Shown in pieces: positions 19,313 through 27,456 of a DNA stretch of 45,444 nucleotides. The stretch is taken from assembly GCA_030065195.1 (NCBI GenBank), contig JASJDE010000001.1, positions 1 to 45,444 on the forward strand, read 5' to 3'. Within the stretch, counting starts at the first letter, position 1. Each line of letters opens with the position of its first letter. The DNA comes from Erythrobacter sp. Its GTDB lineage: Bacteria > Pseudomonadota > Alphaproteobacteria > Sphingomonadales > Sphingomonadaceae. The translations under genes and the position numbers were made by a program. The notes beneath the pieces were generated by a model. The model was not told the DNA's origin. It worked only from the letters and a program-made list of their open reading frames with translations, and searched no databases.

Positions 19313-20611
19313 CTATTTCGAGCCGAACCCGGTCGCGATGGTGTGGATGGTCCGCATCACGATCAGCACGTCGATCCAGAACGAGAAGTACTTGATGTAG
19401 TAGAAGTCGTATTGAAGCTTGATGTCGATATCGTCGAGGTTCGCGACATGCCCCTGGTTGACCTGTGCCCAGCCGGTCAGCCCCGGCTTCACGATGTTAC
19501 GATAGGAATAGAAAGCGAGGTTATCCTCGTACCATTCGGCCAAGGCATTGGCTTCGGGACGCGGTCCGATCAGGCTCATCTCGCCCTTCAGAATATTGAA
19601 CAGCTGCGGCAGCTCATCCAGCCGGAACTTGCGGATGAACCGCCCGATTTTCGTGACGCGGGCGTCTTCGGATTTGGTGATCGCATCCTCGCGCGCGTCT
19701 TCGTTGCCATTGGGTGCGACGCGGTTGGTCATCGAACGGAACTTGTACATCCGGAAGGGCTTGCCGCCCATGCCGGTGCGGCTCTGTACATAGAACGGCG
19801 AATCCCGGTCCTGCAGCCAGATTGCCAGTGCCAGGACGATCATGATCGGCAATGTCAGAAGGATAGCGATGAGGCTGCCGACGATGTCGATCAGCCGCTT
19901 GATCGGGGTGTAGGACTGGTTCGGGATCAGCGAACCTAGCGAGTTCTCGGACAGGTGCTCGATCTTGACCTGGCCGGTGAGCGATTCGGTCAGCTGCTTG
20001 TAATGGTAGACAGGCACCCCGGCGAGCGAGGCCTTGGCCAGCAGGCGCTCCCATTCATCGGGCAGGTCGGCGCGGAAATCGGCCACGATATTGGCTGCGC
20101 GATCGCTGGGGATCTCCGGCCGGTTGAGCTTGCGCACCGGGAAGCCCTCAATCTCCTCCATCAGCATCGCCTTGCCGAACGGCACGAGGTAGAACGGCTG
20201 CTGCCGCAAGGTGCGGTTGCTCCAGCGCAGCTGCATCGCAATCAATGTCGAAACCGCCGCCGAATAGCCGAACATGACGCGGCTGTAATCGGTGCGCAAA
20301 GCAAACATCACGATCACCACGAGGATAAAGCTCATCCACATGATCGGCACTCCGTGCACCGTGCCGCGCGTGCCGGGGAGATCGAGCACCCGGCCGGCAA
20401 GGTACATGCCGAAAAACAGCGCGACCGTTGCCGCTACGGCGGTGTTGATCATGGTCGGATCGACGAAAGCGGGAATGATGTCGAGAAGGTCGTAAACGAT
20501 CAACGGCGCAAACACGACAACCGTCCACGCGACCCCATAGCGAATGAAGGACGTGATAGGATCGTTGCGGCCGCGCATGCGCGCCGCGGGGGCGATCGGT
20601 TCGATCATCAT
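19313..20611 (-). CDS. Exopolysaccharide polyprenyl glycosylphosphotransferase (WbaP/undecaprenyl-phosphate sugar transferase type)
   Basis: N-terminal TM segments; C-terminal catalytic domain KRLIDIVGSLIAILLTLPIMIVLALAIWLQDRDSPFYVQSRTGMGGKPFRMYKFRSM...FRLDELPQLFNILKGEMSLIGPRPE. Confidence 0.95.
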   Translation of the reverse strand: MMIEPIAPAARMRGRNDPITSFIRYGVAWTVVVFAPLIVYDLLDIIPAFVDPTMINTAVAATVALFFGMYLAGRVLDLPGTRGTVHGVPIMWMSFILVVIVMFALRTDYSRVMFGYSAAVSTLIAMQLRWSNRTLRQQPFYLVPFGKAMLMEEIEGFPVRKLNRPEIPSDRAANIVADFRADLPDEWERLLAKASLAGVPVYHYKQLTESLTGQVKIEHLSENSLGSLIPNQSYTPIKRLIDIVGSLIAILLTLPIMIVLALAIWLQDRDSPFYVQSRTGMGGKPFRMYKFRSMTNRVAPNGNEDAREDAITKSEDARVTKIGRFIRKFRLDELPQLFNILKGEMSLIGPRPEANALAEWYEDNLAFYSYRNIVKPGLTGWAQVNQGHVANLDDIDIKLQYDFYYIKYFSFWIDVLIVMRTIHTIATGFGSK

Positions 20612-20615
20612 TATT

Positions 20616-20651
20616 ATTGTACCTGCACGTTCCCTGACAGTTGCTATCAGG
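20616..20651 (-). promoter_or_regulatory. Candidate -10 element and overlapping operator-like palindrome of the sugar-transferase gene
   Basis: Minus strand TACAAT (20616-20621) sits 4 nt before the ATG. CCTGACAG-TTG-CTATCAGG (20633-20651, 7 of 8 pairs) covers the position expected for -35. Confidence 0.35.
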
Positions 20652-20658
20652 CCCCAAA

Positions 20659-20698
20659 GCCGCCCTTAGACGCGCTTTTGAGGGGTAGCAAGGGCGGC
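20659..20698. repeat. Perfect 9-bp inverted repeat in the divergent intergenic region
   Basis: GCCGCCCTT (20659-20667) and AAGGGCGGC (20690-20698), 22-nt spacer. Confidence 0.75.
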
Positions 20699-20957
20699 AT
20701 GCCCCTGGTTTGGCACCCACGCGTTCGCAAAATGCACGGAAGAATCCGGGGCTTGCGCTCGGTCGGGCCAGGGGTTCGGTGTCACAATATCCGGCCAGAC
20801 CGATCCGATTTGGATACAACTATTTACGCTCGATCCTTGCGCGGTAAGGGCGAATTATCCGGTTGCCTTGGCGTAGGGGCGGGCTGTAGGGGAACCGCCA
20901 ATCACGTCGCAGCCGATACAATGCGGCATCCATTCGTCAGGCGAGCATCAATCCGAC

Positions 20958-21968
20958 ATGCTGAATAACAAATCCGTTCTCGTGACCGGGGGCACCGGCT
21001 CCTTTGGCAAGGCGTTCGTGCGCACTGTCCTCCAGCGCTATCCCGACATCAAAAGGTTGGTGATCTATTCGCGCGACGAACTGAAACAGTTTGAAATGGC
21101 GCAGGTATTCCCGCGCTCCGAATATCCCGCATTGCGCTATTTCCTCGGCGATGTGCGCGACGAAGCGCGCTTGAAGCGTGCACTCGAAGGGATCGATGTC
21201 GTGGTTCACGCCGCCGCGCTCAAACAGGTGCCCGCAGCCGAATACAACCCGTTCGAATGCATCAAGACCAACGTGCTCGGCGCGCAGAACCTGATCGAGG
21301 CTTGCTTCGATGCCAATGTCGAGCGGGTCGTGGCGCTTTCGACCGACAAGGCAGCCGCCCCGATCAACCTCTATGGCGCGACCAAGCTGTGCTCGGACAA
21401 GCTGTTCGTCGCCGCCAACAACGTGAAGGGCGCGCGCGATATCCGCTTCAGCGTCGTTCGCTACGGTAATGTCATGGGCTCGCGCGGCTCGGTCATCCCG
21501 TTCTTCATGGCCAAGAAAGACGAAGGGGTGCTGCCGATCACCGATCCGCGCATGACTCGCTTCAACATCTCGCTGCAGGAAGGCGTCGAGATGGTGCTGT
21601 GGTCGGTCGAGAACGCGCTTGGCGGCGAAGTGCTGGTACCCAAGATTCCGTCATACCGGATCGGCGATGTCGCCACCGCGATTGCGCCTGAGGCCGAACA
21701 GAAAGTCATCGGCATCCGTCCCGGCGAGAAGATCCACGAGGAGATGATCACAGCGTCGGACAGCTTCAACACGGTCGACATGGGCGACTACTATGCGATC
21801 CTGCCGGTCAGCGCTGAGTACACGATAGAGGATTACTGCCGGGAACACGGCGGCAAGCCGGTCGAACCGGGCTTTGCCTATTCCTCCGGCAGCAATCCCG
21901 ATTTTCTCACCGTCGAGCAGCTCCGTACCTTGATCGAAGAGCATGTCGTCGGGCAGACAATCGATTAA
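20958..21968 (+). CDS. pseB: UDP-N-acetylglucosamine 4,6-dehydratase (inverting)
   Basis: MLNNKSVLVTGGTGSFGKAFVRTVLQRYPDIKRLVIYSRDELKQFEMAQVFP...LSTDKAAAPINLYGATKLCSDKLFVAANN. Confidence 0.96.
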   Translation: MLNNKSVLVTGGTGSFGKAFVRTVLQRYPDIKRLVIYSRDELKQFEMAQVFPRSEYPALRYFLGDVRDEARLKRALEGIDVVVHAAALKQVPAAEYNPFECIKTNVLGAQNLIEACFDANVERVVALSTDKAAAPINLYGATKLCSDKLFVAANNVKGARDIRFSVVRYGNVMGSRGSVIPFFMAKKDEGVLPITDPRMTRFNISLQEGVEMVLWSVENALGGEVLVPKIPSYRIGDVATAIAPEAEQKVIGIRPGEKIHEEMITASDSFNTVDMGDYYAILPVSAEYTIEDYCREHGGKPVEPGFAYSSGSNPDFLTVEQLRTLIEEHVVGQTID

Positions 21969-21988
21969 CCCAGCAAGCAGACGGGACG

Positions 21989-23152
21989 ATGGCGGACGAA
22001 TTCATCCCCTACAGTCGGCAGGAAATCAGCGACGCCGATATTGCAGCGGTAACGAACCTGCTGCGCTCTGATTTCCTGACGCAGGGTCCTAAGGGCGCAG
22101 AATTCGAGCAAGCGTTCGCCGAACGTCACAAGGTCAGCCACGCGATCGGCGTTTCGAATGCGACCGCCGCTCTGCATATCGGATGCCTTGCAATGGACAT
22201 CGGCCCCGGCTCTCTGGTTTGGACCAGCCCCAACAGTTTCGTCTCCAGCGCCAATTGCGCGATCTTTTGCGGCGCGCAGGTCGATTTCGTCGATACCGAT
22301 CCGGTGACGCGCAACATGTCGCTGGAAGGGCTGACTGCTAAGCTCGAAGCGGCAGACAAAGCGGGCAAGCTTCCCGATGTGGTGATCCCGGTCGACTTTT
22401 CCGGGTTACCATGCGACCTCGCAGAAATGCGGGCGCTGGCCGACCGCTACGGTTTCAGGATCCTCGAAGACGCCAGCCACGCGACCGGCGCGAGCTACAA
22501 GGGCGATCCGATCGGCTCGGCCCACGCTGACGCGACCGTGTTCAGCTTCCACGCGGTCAAGATCGTCACCACCGCCGAGGGCGGGATGATCGTGACGCAG
22601 GACGATGCGCTCGCCGAGCGGCTCCGGCTGCTCCGCTCGCATGGCGTGACCCGCGATGACAGCCTGATGCAACGCGCCTCTGAAGGGGGCTGGTATTACG
22701 AGATGGTCGATCTCGGCTGGAATTATCGCCTCACCGACCTGCAATCGGCGCTTGGCCTGTCGCAGATGGCGAGGATGGACGAATGGCGCAATGCGCGCGA
22801 GGCGCGCGCCGACCGTTACGATGCACTGCTCGCCGATGGACCGTTCAGGCGCCCGGCCCGGTTCAACGACCGCGTGTCTTCGTGGCACCTCTATGCCGTC
22901 GAGTTGACAGAGGCGGCTAGGATCGGCCGCACCGAAATGTTTGCGGCCATGCGTGAGGCCAAGATCGGTGTGAACGTCCACTACATCCCGATCCACACCC
23001 AGCCGTTTTACGAGAAACTCGGATTTAGGCGCGAACAATTCCCCAATTCCGTGGCCTACTACGACCATGCGATGTCGATCCCACTGTTCCCGGCGATGAG
23101 TGATGCGCAGCAAGACCGCGTGGTCGAGACCATGCTGAAGCTGGCGGCCTGA
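21989..23152 (+). CDS. pseC: UDP-4-amino-4,6-dideoxy-N-acetyl-beta-L-altrosamine transaminase
   Basis: IPYSRQEISDADIAAVTNLLRSDFLTQGPKGAEFEQAFAERHKVSHAIGVSNATAALHIGCLAMDIGPGSLVWTSPNSFVSSANCA...FSFHAVKIVTTAEGG (PLP lysine). Confidence 0.95.
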   Translation: MADEFIPYSRQEISDADIAAVTNLLRSDFLTQGPKGAEFEQAFAERHKVSHAIGVSNATAALHIGCLAMDIGPGSLVWTSPNSFVSSANCAIFCGAQVDFVDTDPVTRNMSLEGLTAKLEAADKAGKLPDVVIPVDFSGLPCDLAEMRALADRYGFRILEDASHATGASYKGDPIGSAHADATVFSFHAVKIVTTAEGGMIVTQDDALAERLRLLRSHGVTRDDSLMQRASEGGWYYEMVDLGWNYRLTDLQSALGLSQMARMDEWRNAREARADRYDALLADGPFRRPARFNDRVSSWHLYAVELTEAARIGRTEMFAAMREAKIGVNVHYIPIHTQPFYEKLGFRREQFPNSVAYYDHAMSIPLFPAMSDAQQDRVVETMLKLAA

Positions 23153-23153
23153 C

Positions 23154-23864
23154 ATGGCAGGCAATATCGCCATCATCCCGGCACGCGGCGGCTCGAAGCG
23201 GATCCCGCGCAAGAATATCAAGGCGTTCGCCGGCAAGCCGATGATCGGCTACGCCATCGAGGCGGCGCTGGCGTGCGAGGCTATCACGCGCGTCATCGTC
23301 ACCACCGACGATGACGAAATCGCCGCGATTGCCGAGGATTTCGGCGCTGAGGTCCCTTTCCGCCGCCCGGAAGAACTCGCAGACGACATCACGCCAACCG
23401 TCCCGGTGATCCAGCACGCAATCAATGCGTGCCGCACGCGCGGGTTCGAATTCGACTACGCTTGCTGCATCTATCCCGGCGTGCCCTTCATCCGCACCGA
23501 TGACCTCGCCGAAGCCTTGGCCTTGCTGATCGAACAAGGCGGCGAAGGCTACACATTCCCGGTCACGGGCTTCCCCTCCCCGATCCAGCGCGCCCTGAAA
23601 CGCGAAGAAAGCGGCAGCGTTGCGCCTTTCGATCCCAGCCATGTAAACACCCGCACGCAGGATCTCCAACCGGCCTATTTCGACGCCGGCCAGTTCTATT
23701 GGGGCCACGCGGACACCTGGATGACCGGCGCGAACATCCACGCCAATGGCCGCGCGATCGTGCTGCCCGAATGGCGCGTGGTCGATATCGACACGCCCGA
23801 AGACTGGGATCGTGCCGAAGCGCTGCATAGGGCGTTCTCGGACGCAATCGCGGCGAGCGACTAG
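23154..23864 (+). CDS. pseF: Pseudaminic acid cytidylyltransferase
   Basis: NIAIIPARGGSKRIPRKNIKAFAGKPMIGYAIEAALACEAITRVIVTTDDDEIAAIAEDFGAEVPFRRPEELADD. Confidence 0.95.
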   Translation: MAGNIAIIPARGGSKRIPRKNIKAFAGKPMIGYAIEAALACEAITRVIVTTDDDEIAAIAEDFGAEVPFRRPEELADDITPTVPVIQHAINACRTRGFEFDYACCIYPGVPFIRTDDLAEALALLIEQGGEGYTFPVTGFPSPIQRALKREESGSVAPFDPSHVNTRTQDLQPAYFDAGQFYWGHADTWMTGANIHANGRAIVLPEWRVVDIDTPEDWDRAEALHRAFSDAIAASD

Positions 23865-23867
23865 ATC

Positions 23868-25385
23868 ATGAAGATCGCCATCCGGGTCGACGCCTCGGCG
23901 CAGATCGGCACCGGTCATGTCAAGCGCTCGCTGTCACTGGCCGAGGCGTTGCGCGCGCACGGCGCCGATCTCCGGTTTGTCACACGCGCTCTGGGTTTCG
24001 ACAGCGTCGGGATGATCGCTGCGGCCGGTTTCGAGCAAACGATCCTGCTGCCCCCGCCCGGCAGTGTGTTTGCGCCCGATCCGGAGATACCGCACTCCGA
24101 ATGGGCCGAAGTGGCGCTGGAGCGCGATGTCGCCGAGACGGTGGACGCCTTGCTGGAATTCGTCCCGGATTGGGTGGTGCTGGACAGCTACGCCTTCGAC
24201 GCGCGCTGGCACGATGAAGTTCGTGCGAAGCTGGGCTGCATGATAGCCCAGATCGACGATCTCGCCGACCGCAATCTCGCCTGCGACCTGCTGATCGACC
24301 ACACTTACGATCGCGATCATCGCACCAAGTATGGGAGCAAGCTTGCTCGCCCGGCGCGGATTCTCGGGGGGCCGCGTTATGGGTTGCTGGGACCGTCCTA
24401 TGCCGACGCTCCGCGCTATGATTTCGGCGAAGAAGTGCATTCGATCGGTGTCTTCATGGGCGGCGTCGATGCGGGCGGACATTCGCTCGGCGTGCTCGAC
24501 GCGCTCGATGCGATCGGGTTCGCAGGCGCGCTCGAAGTGGTTGCAACTTCGGCCAATCCGCACCTTGGCGATCTGCGCGAGCGCGTAGCCAGCCGCTCCG
24601 GCACCAAGCTGTCGCTCGACCTGCCCGACCTTGCCGCATTCTTCGCGCGGCATGACTTGCAGATCGGAGCAGGCGGCGGCGCAAGCTGGGAGCGGTGCTG
24701 TATCGGCGTGCCGACATTGCTGGTGGTGGTCGCTCCGAACCAGATGTCGGTCGCGCCCCTGCTGGCGGATGCCGGGATTGCCGCGTTTGCGCCCGATCCG
24801 GCACCCGAGGCGCTAGCGAAGCATATCGGCGAGCTGATAGCGGACGCGCCCTTGCGGAAAGGCCTGGCGGAAAGGTCTCGCGAACTGGTCGACGGATTGG
24901 GCGCCACGCGCTGTGCGCTTGGAATCCTCGCTTCGAGCCTTTCCGTTCGACCCGCCGATTCAAGCGATGCGCAAATGATGTTCGAGTGGCGCGGTCACCC
25001 GACGACCCGCGCCGTATCGCAAGAGACGGGCAAGCTGGTCTGGGAGGATCACCTCGCATGGCTTGACCGGGTACTTGGCGATCCAATGCGTCGGCTGTTC
25101 GTTGGAGAAATCGGCGGGCGACCCGTTGGCGTCATCAGGTTCGACTTCTCGGAGGAAACGCGGGCAGAAGTGTCGCTCTATCTCGACCCGGCGCTACACG
25201 GGCTTGGACTTGGTCCGCACCTTCTGCTTGCGGGCGAAGCGACGGCCGATCCAAAGATCGTCGATGCGACCGTGCTCGAAGGGAACCGCCCCTCGCAGCG
25301 ACTGTTCGAGGCCGCCGGCTACCACCAAACCGCTCCGATGAAATGGGAAAAGCACCGCTTGCCCCGCCCCGATGGCAAGCTGTAA
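23868..25385 (+). CDS. pseG: UDP-2,4-diacetamido-2,4,6-trideoxy-beta-L-altropyranose hydrolase (PseG) fused to a C-terminal GNAT acetyltransferase (PseH-like) domain
   Basis: KIAIRVDASAQIGTGHVKRSLSLAEALRAHGADLRFVTR...WVVLDSYAFDARWHDEVR...GAGGGASWERCCIGVPTLLVVVAPNQ, then LSVRPADSSDAQMMFEWRGHPTTRAVSQETGKLVWEDHLAWL...LEGNRPSQRLFEAAGYHQT from about 24930. Confidence 0.93.
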   Translation: MKIAIRVDASAQIGTGHVKRSLSLAEALRAHGADLRFVTRALGFDSVGMIAAAGFEQTILLPPPGSVFAPDPEIPHSEWAEVALERDVAETVDALLEFVPDWVVLDSYAFDARWHDEVRAKLGCMIAQIDDLADRNLACDLLIDHTYDRDHRTKYGSKLARPARILGGPRYGLLGPSYADAPRYDFGEEVHSIGVFMGGVDAGGHSLGVLDALDAIGFAGALEVVATSANPHLGDLRERVASRSGTKLSLDLPDLAAFFARHDLQIGAGGGASWERCCIGVPTLLVVVAPNQMSVAPLLADAGIAAFAPDPAPEALAKHIGELIADAPLRKGLAERSRELVDGLGATRCALGILASSLSVRPADSSDAQMMFEWRGHPTTRAVSQETGKLVWEDHLAWLDRVLGDPMRRLFVGEIGGRPVGVIRFDFSEETRAEVSLYLDPALHGLGLGPHLLLAGEATADPKIVDATVLEGNRPSQRLFEAAGYHQTAPMKWEKHRLPRPDGKL

Positions 25386-25397
25386 AGGCCCCGTGTC

Positions 25398-26441
25398 ATG
25401 CAGATTAATGGACGCCCGATAGGCCTCGACGCCCGCCCCTATCTGATCGCCGAGATGAGCGGCAACCACAACCACTCGCTCGATCGCGCGCTGGAGATCG
25501 TCACCGCTGCCGCAGAAAGCGGCGCGGATGCGATCAAGCTGCAGACCTACACCGCCGACACGATCACGCTCGATTGCGAAGGGCCGGGCTTCGTGATCGA
25601 GGACGCAAACTCGCTGTGGAACGGGCGGCGACTGCACGAACTTTATGACGAAGCGCACACGCCATGGGACTGGCACGCGCCGATCATCGAGCACGCGAAA
25701 GGGCTGGGCATCGATTGTTTCTCTTCGCCGTTTGACGCGAGCGCGGTCGATTTCCTCGAAGACCTCGGGGTCCCTGCCTACAAAATCGCCAGCTTTGAAA
25801 GCATCGACCTGCCGCTGATCCGCAAGGTCGCCTCGACCGGCAAGCCGATGATCATCTCGACCGGGATGGCGAGCGTGGTCGAAATCGGCGAGGCAATCCG
25901 CGCGGCGCAAGAAGCGGGGAACGAGCAGGTGTGCATCCTCAAATGCACCAGCACCTATCCGGCGACTCCGGAGAACACCAATATCCGGACAATCCCGAAC
26001 ATGCGCGACACGTTCCGGGTCGAAGTTGGCCTGTCGGACCACACAATGGGGACCGGCGTCGCGGTCGGCGCGGTAGCGCTGGGCGCGGTTCTGATCGAGA
26101 AGCACTTTACGTTGCGCCGCGACGATGGCGGGGTGGACAGCGCCTTCAGCCTCGAACCCGAGGAGTTCCAGGCGCTGCGCGACGAGACCGAACGCGCGTG
26201 GCAGGCGCTGGGCCAGATCACCTATGGCGGGACCAAGGCCGAGGCAGGCTCGCGCCAGTTCCGCCGCTCGCTCTATGTCGCCGAGGATATGGCCAAAGGC
26301 GAGGCCTTCACCGAAGCGAACCTGCGCTCGGTCCGTCCCGGTTTCGGCTTGTCCCCGCGCCACTTTGACGTGCTGCTCGGCAAACGCGTCAACCGCGCGC
26401 TGACCAAGGGCACCCCGGTCAGCTGGGACCTGATCGCCTGA
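25398..26441 (+). CDS. pseI: Pseudaminic acid synthase
   Basis: YLIAEMSGNHNHSLDRALEIVTAAAESGADAIKLQTYTADTITLD (PseI-type AEMSGNHN); C-terminal SAF-like domain. Confidence 0.96.
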   Translation: MQINGRPIGLDARPYLIAEMSGNHNHSLDRALEIVTAAAESGADAIKLQTYTADTITLDCEGPGFVIEDANSLWNGRRLHELYDEAHTPWDWHAPIIEHAKGLGIDCFSSPFDASAVDFLEDLGVPAYKIASFESIDLPLIRKVASTGKPMIISTGMASVVEIGEAIRAAQEAGNEQVCILKCTSTYPATPENTNIRTIPNMRDTFRVEVGLSDHTMGTGVAVGAVALGAVLIEKHFTLRRDDGGVDSAFSLEPEEFQALRDETERAWQALGQITYGGTKAEAGSRQFRRSLYVAEDMAKGEAFTEANLRSVRPGFGLSPRHFDVLLGKRVNRALTKGTPVSWDLIA

Positions 26442-26448
26442 CTCAGCG

Positions 26449-27456
26449 ATGACGTACAAAGTCCTTATCATCGGCTGCGGAGCGATTGCAGGAGGCTATG
26501 ATGCCGATCGCGAGGGGGAATTCACGCCGACCGACTTGCCGCTAAGCCATGCCGGAGCGATCCAAATGCACGATCGCTTCGAGCTCGCAGCCTGCGTCGA
26601 CCCCGATCGCGACACGCGCGGCGCCTTTGCGGAAAGATGGGGCGTACCAGTCGACGAACCCGATCTCACAGCACTTGGTGGTGAGGTCGACGCATTTGAT
26701 GTGATTGTGGTTGCATCGCCCACTCAAAACCACGCCGAACATCTGGAGTGGGCCCTGGCCGTCAAGCCAAAGGCAGTCCTCTGCGAAAAGCCAATGGCAC
26801 AAGATTATGCGCAGTCTGTGCATCTCGCAGATGCCTATCGATCCGCTGCCATACCGCTGTGCGTGAACTATACGAGGCGCTGGTCGCTCAGCCTCGGGAG
26901 CATAGCCGGAGAGATCGAAGCGGGCGAGTACGGTGAGCTAATCAGTGGGGTTGGCACCTACACCAAGGGAATAGTCCACAATGGTGGGCACATGGTTGAC
27001 CTGTTGCGCTTCCTGATCGGTGACGTAGCGGTGCATTCGATCGGCCCGGCGCGGCTAGATCATTGGGACCATGATCCCACCGCTTCCGCAATTCTCACCG
27101 CAGGCAATGGCGCACCGATTCACCTCGTGGCAGGCGACGCCCGTCTCGTGACACAGTTTGAATTGGTGCTCAACTTTGAAACCTGCCAATTTGCTATGCG
27201 CGACGGCGGACGACGGATAGAGTTTCGCAATACGGGCCCGAGCGACACGTATGCGGGTTACCGCGAATACGGGCTGCCGGAGTCCAACCAATCCGAAAAC
27301 GCCGGCGCTATGTGGAGCCTCTACCAAATGTTGGCCGACTCTATCGAGTTTGGCGTGCCGCTTATCAGTGACGCGGAATCCGCGCTTGCAGCACAGTCCA
27401 TTTGCGAAGAGATTCGCCTCAAGGCACTCGAGACCCTCAAGAAAGACCCGGAATGA
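26449..27456 (+). CDS. Gfo/Idh/MocA family oxidoreductase
   Basis: TYKVLIIGCGAIAGGYDAD...FAERWGVPVDEPDL...VIVVASPTQNHAEHLEWALAVKPKAVLCEKPMAQD. Confidence 0.93.
   Translation: MTYKVLIIGCGAIAGGYDADREGEFTPTDLPLSHAGAIQMHDRFELAACVDPDRDTRGAFAERWGVPVDEPDLTALGGEVDAFDVIVVASPTQNHAEHLEWALAVKPKAVLCEKPMAQDYAQSVHLADAYRSAAIPLCVNYTRRWSLSLGSIAGEIEAGEYGELISGVGTYTKGIVHNGGHMVDLLRFLIGDVAVHSIGPARLDHWDHDPTASAILTAGNGAPIHLVAGDARLVTQFELVLNFETCQFAMRDGGRRIEFRNTGPSDTYAGYREYGLPESNQSENAGAMWSLYQMLADSIEFGVPLISDAESALAAQSICEEIRLKALETLKKDPE

Noticed and set aside
20711-20729. Possible sigma54 promoter (TGGCAC...TTCGC) upstream of pseB
   Set aside because: GG-to-GC spacing is 15 rather than the required 12 nt.
25194-26471. 425-aa minus-strand ORF
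   Set aside because: Antisense shadow of pseI and the pseG 3' end.
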